Assembly: GCA_018894075.1 (NCBI GenBank)
Contig: JAHIEB010000016.1
Span: 1-6,835 of the forward strand
Source of the DNA: Patescibacteria group bacterium
Lineage (GTDB): Bacteria; Patescibacteriota; Minisyncoccia; Minisyncoccales; Staskawiczbacteraceae
Direction: 5' to 3'
DNA: 6,835 nucleotides
The notes under the pieces were generated by a model that had not been told where the DNA came from, made no database searches, and saw only the letters and a program-made list of their open reading frames with translations. Made by a program: the position numbers and the translations under genes. Numbering within the stretch: position 1 is the stretch's first letter; every line of letters begins with the position of its first letter. Of the stretch, positions 1-6,500 are shown one piece after another.

Positions 1-144
1 GATTTTACTTACAAAGGAGTTTACCAGACAGAGCAGGTAGTTGCCCAGATAGAGGCTGTTAAGGATTCTTTGGGACAAGACTATTCCGGCTATATGCTGT
101 GGAATGCATATAATAATTATCATACAGACAGCCTCAGCCATTGA
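1..144 (+). CDS. C-terminal end of a glycoside-hydrolase-like (DUF4015-type) protein, partial
   Basis: Frame 1 is open from the window start for 47 codons and ends at TGA (142-144); the start lies upstream of the window. The tail contains a YKGVYQTEQVVAQIEAVKD stretch followed by GYMLWNAYNNY. A 'V..QI.A..d ... GymLWNa.N.Y' ending is typical, from memory, of the putative glycosyl hydrolase domain DUF4015 (a TIM-barrel-like family common in Patescibacteria), where the last beta strand carries the LWN motif. With only 47 residues no catalytic residue can be judged, so the substrate and reaction are unknown. It is co-directional with rpoB but separated by its own stop, a strong promoter and a terminator-like hairpin, so it is probably not functionally tied to RNA polymerase. 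Reading through TGA would add 20 sense codons before TAA at 205, but nothing supports recoding. The family call is moderate; that this is a real coding tail is more certain. Confidence 0.6.
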   Translation, partial: DFTYKGVYQTEQVVAQIEAVKDSLGQDYSGYMLWNAYNNYHTDSLSH

Positions 145-168
145 CAAAACTTCTTATATAACTATAAT
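141..168 (+). promoter_or_regulatory. Sigma70-type promoter for rpoBC
   Basis: A perfect -35 hexamer TTGACA (141-146) and a perfect -10 hexamer TATAAT (163-168) are separated by 16 bp, one less than the optimum. The spacer is AT-rich. The -35 box overlaps the stop codon TGA (142-144) of the upstream gene. Initiation would be expected near 175, giving an rpoB leader of about 130 nt. Matches to both hexamers at a legal spacing immediately upstream of an operon are unlikely to be chance, although no mapping data exist here. Confidence 0.65.
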
Positions 169-202
169 AAAAGGAGATACTCTAAAAAAGTGCCTTATTT
201 TC

Positions 203-208
203 TATAAT
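203..208 (+). promoter_or_regulatory. Second TATAAT hexamer, possible weak alternative -10
   Basis: A second exact TATAAT occurs 40 bp after the first. No recognisable -35 box lies 16-18 bp upstream (the bases there read around CTCTAA) and no TGn extended -10 precedes it. In AT-rich intergenic DNA this may be chance. If used, transcripts would start near 215, still upstream of both hairpins. Confidence 0.2.
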
Positions 209-223
209 TCTAAATTTTAATTG

Positions 224-251
224 CCCAACCGTTTTTTTGAGCCAGGTTGGG
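224..251 (+). promoter_or_regulatory. Stem-loop 1 in the rpoB leader
   Basis: CCCAACC (224-230) is perfectly complementary to GGTTGGG (245-251), giving a 7-bp stem with a 14-nt loop (231-244) that contains a T7 run. A G-T wobble (223/252) could extend it. No T-run follows it directly, so alone it is not an intrinsic terminator. It ends 3 nt before the next hairpin, so the two could stack. Function unknown; possibly a regulatory leader structure. Confidence 0.45.
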
Positions 252-254
252 TTC

Positions 255-284
255 ACCCTAAGGATTTAGGGTTTTTGTGTTTTT
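255..284 (+). terminator. Intrinsic terminator-like hairpin upstream of rpoB
   Basis: ACCCTAA (255-261) pairs perfectly with TTAGGGT (266-272) around a 4-nt GGAT loop, and a run of 11 T in 13 bases (272-284) follows. This is the form of a Rho-independent terminator on the + strand, though the stem is short, with three G-C pairs. It may end transcripts of the upstream gene. Because a strong promoter lies between that gene and the hairpin, it may instead act as an attenuator on transcripts heading into rpoB. Confidence 0.6.
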
Positions 285-304
285 AACTATTAAGATTTGT
301 TGGT

Positions 305-3300
305 ATGGAAGACCAAATAATAAAGAATTTTTCTAAATCTAAAATATCTTTCCACCTACCTAATCTGCTAAATCTCCAACAGCAGGCCTGGAATGATTTC
401 TGGGATGTAAGAGTGAAGGAGTTGTTAGATGAAATATCTCCCATTACCGATTACACTGGCAAAGAGTTTCAGCTTTGGTTTTTGGACTACAAGCTAGACA
501 AGCCAAACTACAAATCTAGTCTGGAGGCAAAGCAAAACAACGATTCCCTAGAAGCTCCTTTGAGGGCCAAGGTCAAGCTGGTCAATCTTAAAACAAAAGA
601 AATAAAAGAGCAGGAAGTGTTTTTAGCTGATTTTCCCCTTATGACAGAAAGAGGGACCTTTGTTTTAAATGGAGTGGAAAGAGTGGTTGTTTCTCAATTA
701 ATCCGTTCTCCCGGAGCCTTTTTTACTTCAAGATCAATAAGGGGCAGAAACTATTTTGGAGCAAAGATAATCCCAAACAGAGGAGCTTGGCTGGAGTTTG
801 AAACAGAAGAGTCAGGTTTTATCGGAGTCAAAATCAACAGAAAAAGAAAAGTGCCCGCTACCACATTGCTAATGGCTTTGGGTTTAGAGAACGTAGAAAA
901 GATAAAAAAAGCATTTGATAAGATTGACAATGGAGATATCAAACACATCCAAGAGACGCTGAAGAGAGAAACTTGTCAGGATCAGAAAGAAGCTCTAGTT
1001 GAAATATATAGGAGGCTAAGGCCTGGAGATTTGGTCACTCCAGATACGGCACAGGATCTGATTTTTAATATGTTCTTTAACTTTGACAGATACGACCTGT
1101 CAAAAGTGGGTAGATGGAAAACATGGCAAAGGCTTCCTAGCATTGCTAGTAAAAAAGAAATATCAAAAGAAGACAGAGTTTTAAAAATAGAGGATATTGT
1201 TGAGGTAATCAAGGAAATAATCAGATTGAACAATGACCCTGATGCAAGAGGAGACCAGGTTGACCATTTAGGAAACAGAAGAGTGAGGACAATGGCTGAG
1301 TTGCTTCAGAACAGGCTAAGAGTGGGTTTGATGAGAATGGAGAGGATTATCAAAGACAAAATGTCTACCCTGGATCCAACCACCATTACCCCTAATCAGA
1401 TTATCAATCCAAGGCCATTTATGGCTGTGATTAAGGAGTTTTATACCTCCTCCCAGTTTTCTCAGTTTATGGATAATGAAAACCCCTTAGCTGAGCTTGA
1501 GCACAAAAGAAGGGTGACAACAACAGGTCCCGGAGGCCTAACCAGAGAAAGGGCGGGTTTTGAGGTTAGAGATGTACAGCCTTCCCATTACGGAAGAATC
1601 TGTCCTATCCAGACGCCTGAAGGCCCTAATGTCGGATTGGTCGGGCACCTAGCTTCATTTGCCAGGGTAAATCCATACGGCTTTATTGAAACCCCGTATT
1701 TTAAAGTGAAAGACGGAAAGATTACAAATGATATTCACTATTTGACCGCCCAAGAGGAAGAGAAGTATGCCATTGCCCCAGCTTCAGTCCCCTTAGATGA
1801 AAAGGGCAGGATTCTTCCGGAAATTCCTCCTAACAAGGTTGAAGCCAGAGTAAAAGGAGAGCCGGAAGAAATCGATATCTCCAAAGTTGATTTTGTTGAT
1901 GTCTCGTCAAAGCAGTTTATCAGCATTGCCACTTCTTTAATCCCCTTCTTGCAGAACGATGATGCCTCAAGGGCTTTGATGGGATCTAATATGCAGCGGC
2001 AAGCAGTGCCCTTGCTGTTTCCAGAACCGCCCTTAGTGGGAACAGGCGTTGAGAGAAATGTAGCCAGAGATTCTGGTCAGGCCATAGTGGCAAAGTCAGA
2101 TGGAAAAGTAAAAGAAGCTGACGCAAACCACATTAAAGTTGAATATGACAACGGAAAGGTTGAAGAATACGAGCTCCAGACCTTTGTAAGAACCAATCAA
2201 TATACCTGTTTTCATCAGAAGCCGGCAGTTAAAAAAGGAGATAGTTTTAAAAAAGGAGATGTTTTGTCAGATGGAGCTTCAATAGCCAAAGGAAGGCTGG
2301 CTTTGGGTAGAAATATCCTCGTTGCCTTTATGTGTTGGAGGGGAGGCGGCTTTGAAGATTCAATTATGGTATCCGACAGGTTGGTAAAAGAAGACTTCTT
2401 TTCATCTACACATATAGAAGAGTTTACCTGCGATGTCAGAGAAACAAAGCTGGGGCCCGAAGTGACTACCTGCGACATCCCCAATGTCGGCGAAGATAAA
2501 CTGAAGGATTTGGATGAAGAGGGGATAATTAGGGTGGGAGCTGAAGTGGGTCCCAATGATATTTTAGTTGGAAAGATTTCCCCGAAGGGAGAGACAGAAT
2601 TAACTCCTGAAGAAAGATTATTGAGAGCCATATTCGGAGAAAAAGCAAAAGATGTCAAAGACTCCTCTTTAAGAGTTGAGCATGGGAAAAAGGGGAGGGT
2701 AATCAATGTAAAGATATTTTCACGCGATCTGGGTCACAAACTGGAGCCAGGTGTTATAAGGAGGATTCAAGTTGAAGTGGCTGAAGTCAGAAAAGTAAAA
2801 GTTGGGGACAAGCTGGTGGGAAGGCATGGAAACAAAGGAGTTGTTTCTAACGTCATGCCTCAAGAGGAAATGCCCTTCCTAGCAGACGGGACTCCTATTG
2901 ATATTGTTTTAAGTCCCCTATCAGTTCCTTCAAGAATGAATCTCGGTCAGATTTTAGAAACCCATCTGGGCTGGGCAGCACAAAAAATGAATTTTATGGT
3001 TATTTCCCCTGCTTTGCTCGGAGCAGATAAGAACGATATTAAAGACGAGTTGAAAAAAGCCGGTTTACCTGAATCTGGCCAGACTATTTTGTATGACGGA
3101 CGGACCGGGCTTCCTTTCAGACGTCCTATTACAGTGGGCTATATGTATATGATGAAGCTTATCCATATGGTTGACGACAAGATACACGCCCGTTCAATCG
3201 GTCCTTATTCTTTAATCACTCAGCAGCCTTTAGGAGGAAAAGCCCAATTCGGAGGCCAGAGATTCGGAGAAATGGAAGTATGGGCTTTAGAGGGATACGG

Positions 3301-3499
3301 CGCAGCTTCAATACTGCAGGAAATGTTGACCATTAAATCAGACGATGTTGCCGGAAGAGCGGCAACCTACGAAGCCATATTAAAGGGCGAGCCGATTAAA
3401 AATCCAAGCATGCCCGCCTCCTTCAACCTCTTGGTCGCAGAATTGAAGTCCATGGGCTTGGCGGTTGAGGTCAAGGAAAAATTAAGAAGAGAAAAATAA
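305..3499 (+). CDS. rpoB: DNA-directed RNA polymerase subunit beta
   Basis: Beta subunit of the cytoplasmic RNA polymerase core; it forms one side of the active cleft and the rifamycin pocket. Landmarks in order: N-terminal LPNLLNLQ (about 19-26); FLADFPLMT and NGVERVVVSQL (about 106-135); lobe with RGAWLEFE; DHLGNRRVR; rifamycin cluster (381-407); GPGGLTRERAGFEVRDV; PIQTPEGPN (434-442); DDASRALMGSNMQRQAVP; active-centre FEDSI with E684-D685; GDKLVGRHGNKG with K836 and K844 (E. coli K1065, K1073); PSRMNLGQILETHLG; C-terminal FGGQRFGEMEVWALE (about 983-997), which anchors to RpoC. At 1064 residues it is shorter than E. coli (1342) because the large insertions are absent. ATG at 305 fits the family N-terminus; an in-frame stop at 284-286 leaves no other start, and no clear Shine-Dalgarno precedes it. 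Unusual residues lie at 677-682 and 385, 405, 407. Identification is certain. Confidence 0.99.
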   Translation: MEDQIIKNFSKSKISFHLPNLLNLQQQAWNDFWDVRVKELLDEISPITDYTGKEFQLWFLDYKLDKPNYKSSLEAKQNNDSLEAPLRAKVKLVNLKTKEIKEQEVFLADFPLMTERGTFVLNGVERVVVSQLIRSPGAFFTSRSIRGRNYFGAKIIPNRGAWLEFETEESGFIGVKINRKRKVPATTLLMALGLENVEKIKKAFDKIDNGDIKHIQETLKRETCQDQKEALVEIYRRLRPGDLVTPDTAQDLIFNMFFNFDRYDLSKVGRWKTWQRLPSIASKKEISKEDRVLKIEDIVEVIKEIIRLNNDPDARGDQVDHLGNRRVRTMAELLQNRLRVGLMRMERIIKDKMSTLDPTTITPNQIINPRPFMAVIKEFYTSSQFSQFMDNENPLAELEHKRRVTTTGPGGLTRERAGFEVRDVQPSHYGRICPIQTPEGPNVGLVGHLASFARVNPYGFIETPYFKVKDGKITNDIHYLTAQEEEKYAIAPASVPLDEKGRILPEIPPNKVEARVKGEPEEIDISKVDFVDVSSKQFISIATSLIPFLQNDDASRALMGSNMQRQAVPLLFPEPPLVGTGVERNVARDSGQAIVAKSDGKVKEADANHIKVEYDNGKVEEYELQTFVRTNQYTCFHQKPAVKKGDSFKKGDVLSDGASIAKGRLALGRNILVAFMCWRGGGFEDSIMVSDRLVKEDFFSSTHIEEFTCDVRETKLGPEVTTCDIPNVGEDKLKDLDEEGIIRVGAEVGPNDILVGKISPKGETELTPEERLLRAIFGEKAKDVKDSSLRVEHGKKGRVINVKIFSRDLGHKLEPGVIRRIQVEVAEVRKVKVGDKLVGRHGNKGVVSNVMPQEEMPFLADGTPIDIVLSPLSVPSRMNLGQILETHLGWAAQKMNFMVISPALLGADKNDIKDELKKAGLPESGQTILYDGRTGLPFRRPITVGYMYMMKLIHMVDDKIHARSIGPYSLITQQPLGGKAQFGGQRFGEMEVWALEGYGAASILQEMLTIKSDDVAGRAATYEAILKGEPIKNPSMPASFNLLVAELKSMGLAVEVKEKLRREK

Positions 3500-3503
3500 T
3501 CCC

Positions 3504-6500
3504 ATGCGAGTAATAGACATAGAGGCAATTAGAATAAAGGTCGCTTCTCCAGAAGAAATTCTGGCATGGAGCCACGGCGAAGTATTGAGGCCGGAGACCA
3601 TTAACTACAGGACGCAAAAACCGGAGAAAGACGGGCTTTTTGCCGAACAGATTTTCGGGCCTGAAAAAGATTATGAATGCGCATGCGGGAAGTATAAGAG
3701 AATAAGGTATAAAGGAGTTGTCTGCGACCGCTGCGGAGTAGAGGTGACGAAATCTCAAGTCAGGAGAGAAAGAATGGGCCACATTAAACTGGCTGCTCCT
3801 GTTTCCCACATCTGGTTCCTGCGTGGAGTTCCTTCAAGAATGGGTCTGGTTCTTAATAAATCTTCGCAACAGCTGGAAAAAGTCATCTATTTCTCTTCAT
3901 ATGTCGTCACCCAGGTGAACGAAGAAGCAAAGAAAAAGATATTAGGCGATATCGACCATGAGTTTGCTAGAAAATCAAAAGGCGAATCAGCTGCTGTAAA
4001 ACAGGAATTAAAACAAGCAAGAGACAGGGCTAGAGAGGAAGTGCAGGAGATAAAGCCCTTGAGAATTATGTCTGAAGTTGTTTACCACGACATGTCTTTA
4101 AAGTATGGCGAGATTTTTGAAGCCGGGACAGGAGCAGAGACAGTCAGAACAATTTTTGAGAAAGTTGATTTGAAAAAAACAGTTGAAGAGTTGGTTCAAG
4201 AGAGCCACTCCACTTTGCCGGTGAACAGAAAAAGAGTTCTAAGAAGGTTGAAGCTCTTTCAAGGAATGGCAAGAGCCAATATCAGGCCAGAATGGATGTT
4301 TTTGAGCGTTCTCCCTGTTCTGCCCCCTGACTTGAGGCCAATGGTCCAGTTGGACGGAGGCAGGTACGCTTCCTCTGATTTAAATGATCTTTATAGAAGA
4401 GTAATCAACCGAAACAACCGCTTGAAGTATTTGTTGGAGATTTCGGCTCCAGCAGTTATAGTCCGGAACGAAAAAAGAATGCTCCAAGAAGCAGTAGACG
4501 CCTTGATTGACAACGAGATGAGAAAAGGAGTGACCACGACCGCCACAACGGGCGGCAAGAGGTTGCTGAAATCCTTGGCAGCAATGCTGGCTGGAAAACA
4601 AGGAAGATTCAGGCAGAATCTGCTGGGCAAGCGAGTGGATTATTCTGGAAGATCTGTTATTGCCGTGGGCCCTGAATTAAAGTTTCACCAATGTGGGCTT
4701 CCAAAGAATATGGCTTTGGAGATGTTTAAGCCCTTTGTTATAAAAAGAATTTTAGATAACGAGCTGGCTTTTAATATAAGAGGGGCAACAAGATTAATTG
4801 AGGATAAAACCCCTGAAGTCTGGGCCATCCTAGAAGAAGTGGTCCAAAATAAGCTTGTTCTTTTAAATAGAGCCCCGACTTTGCACAGATTGGGCATTCA
4901 GGCCTTTTATCCAGTATTGATTGAGGGAGAAACAATCAGAATTAATCCCCTGGTCTGCGAAGCCTTTAATGCTGACTTTGACGGAGACCAGATGGCAGTC
5001 TATCTTCCTTTGTCAGACGAAGCTCAAACAGAAGCCAGAGAAATTATGCTTTCTCAGTTGAATCTTTTAAGGCCCGCTACGGGTATGCCTATTATGGGTC
5101 CCTTTAGGGACATTGCCTTGGGGTGTTATTATTTGACTAGAATGGATAAGGAGCCGGCTCTTGAAACAGCGAAGATATATTCGTCTATTGAAGAGGCAAT
5201 TACTGCTTACAACTACGGACATTTAAAGATTGAAGATGAGATTAAAGTTCCCAATCCAAAGTCAAAAGAACACGAATATGTCGCCACTAGCACAGGGAGG
5301 CTTATCTTCAACCTTAGCCTTCCTGGGGATTATTGTCTTGTAAATAACTTAATTGACGCTAAAGCCTTGAAGGGCTTGGTAAGGGAGCTGGTGGGAAAAT
5401 ATACAAACCAGGAAGCTGTAGTAATTTTAGACAAAATCAAACATCTGGGATTTGAGTATTCAACCCTGGCCTCTTTTTCATGGGGAATGGACGATTTGAT
5501 GGTTCCTCCTCAAAAAAAACAGCTTTTGGAAGAAGCAGAAAAGGAAGTGGGCAGAATCAATGCTTATTATAAAAAAGGATTGCTGTCTAAAGACGAAAAA
5601 ACAGCCCAGATTATTCTTATCTGGCAGACGGTTAAATCAAAGCTTGAGGTTCTCTTAAAGGAAATTCTCCCCAAAGACGGTTCAGTAATGTGTATAATAT
5701 CTACTGGAGCCAGGGGAACATGGGCTCAGTTGGTTCAGATGGCTGGCATGAAAGGATTGGTGAATAGTCCAGCCGGAGACATTATCGAGCTACCTGTTAA
5801 GTCTTCTTTCTCTGAAGGATTTAATGTTCTTGAGTATTTTATTTCTACGCATGGAGCCAGAAAGGGGACAGCAGATACTGCTCTAAGAACCTCTTCAGCA
5901 GGATATTTAACCCGAAGATTGGTTGATGTTGCTCACGATGTCATTGTTTCTGAAGAAGATTGTGGAGATAAAATCGGCCTTGAGATGATGAGAAAAGATG
6001 CGGACATGATTGACCAGAACTTTTCTTTTAAGATTGTGGGCAGAATAGCCCTAGAAGACATTAAGAAGGGGAAGCAATTGCTCGCCAAAAAGGGGCAGCT
6101 GATTGATTGGCCAACAGCAGATTTAATAACCAAGGAGAAGATAGAGAAGGTGCTTGTCCGTAATCCTTTATCCTGCAGAACGATGAGAGGGATTTGTCAG
6201 AAATGCTATGGTTGGGATCTAGGAAGAAATGAATTAATAAAGCTCGGCCAGGCAGTTGGAGTTGTCGCGGCTCAAGCAATAGGAGAGCCGGGCACCCAGC
6301 TTACTTTAAGAACACACCATCTTGGAGGCGTTGCCGGAGCAGGAGATATTACTCAAGGCTTGCCTAGGGTAGAGGAAATCTTTGAGTCGAGAGCTCCGAA
6401 GGGAGAAGCTGTGATGTCTCTGGTAGACGGCAAGGTTATTAAAGTAGACGAAGAGCAGAGAATTGTGAAAATAGAGCCTTCTACGAAAAAGAAAGATGTT

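Larger units (their letters stand above)
175..304 (+). promoter_or_regulatory. Putative structured leader (5' UTR) of rpoBC
   Basis: Between the predicted transcription start (about 175) and the rpoB ATG lies about 130 nt with no convincing coding sequence. It contains an A-rich segment, a 7-bp stem-loop (224-251), a second 7-bp stem-loop with a T-rich tail (255-284), then 20 nt to ATG. The only mini-ORF seen is a five-codon GTG frame (190-207) whose purine-rich AAGGAG (171-176) would sit at or before the predicted start of transcription, so it is not called. I infer a leader because promoter and terminator-like hairpin are in this order; a simple intergenic spacer remains possible. It does not resemble an L10-type leader or any riboswitch I recognise. 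Confidence 0.35.

Noticed and set aside
142..207. TGA readthrough extension of the upstream gene (as in CPR lineages that recode TGA to Gly), adding 20 sense codons to TAA at 205.
   Set aside because: rpoB and the visible rpoC use only GGN for Gly with no in-frame TGA, and the stretch is better explained as a promoter and leader; the extension is Lys/Tyr/Asn-rich as expected of AT-rich noncoding DNA.
171..207. Five-codon leader peptide (GTG at 190, TAA at 205) with AAGGAG at 171-176.
   Set aside because: The spacing of 13 bases is long, the purine-rich motif falls at or before the predicted transcription start, and a frame this short is expected by chance.
272..304. A promoter directly before rpoB, downstream of the hairpin (around TATTAA at 288-293).
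   Set aside because: There is no TTGACA-like -35 at a legal spacing and the -10 match is poor; the start would fall almost on the ATG.
2215..2706. Long minus-strand open frame opposite rpoB (163 codons), and others at 751-948, 982-1233 and 1738-1932.
   Set aside because: They lie fully antisense to a strongly conserved gene, are Ser/Leu/Ile-rich as expected from the reverse complement of coding sequence, and show no domain or start signal.
3471..3809. Minus-strand open frame of 112 codons across the rpoB-rpoC junction, and others opposite rpoC at 4380-4630, 4685-4897 and 5933-6279.
   Set aside because: They are antisense shadows of the conserved RpoC N-terminus and core; the + strand frame is confirmed by continuous RpoC homology.
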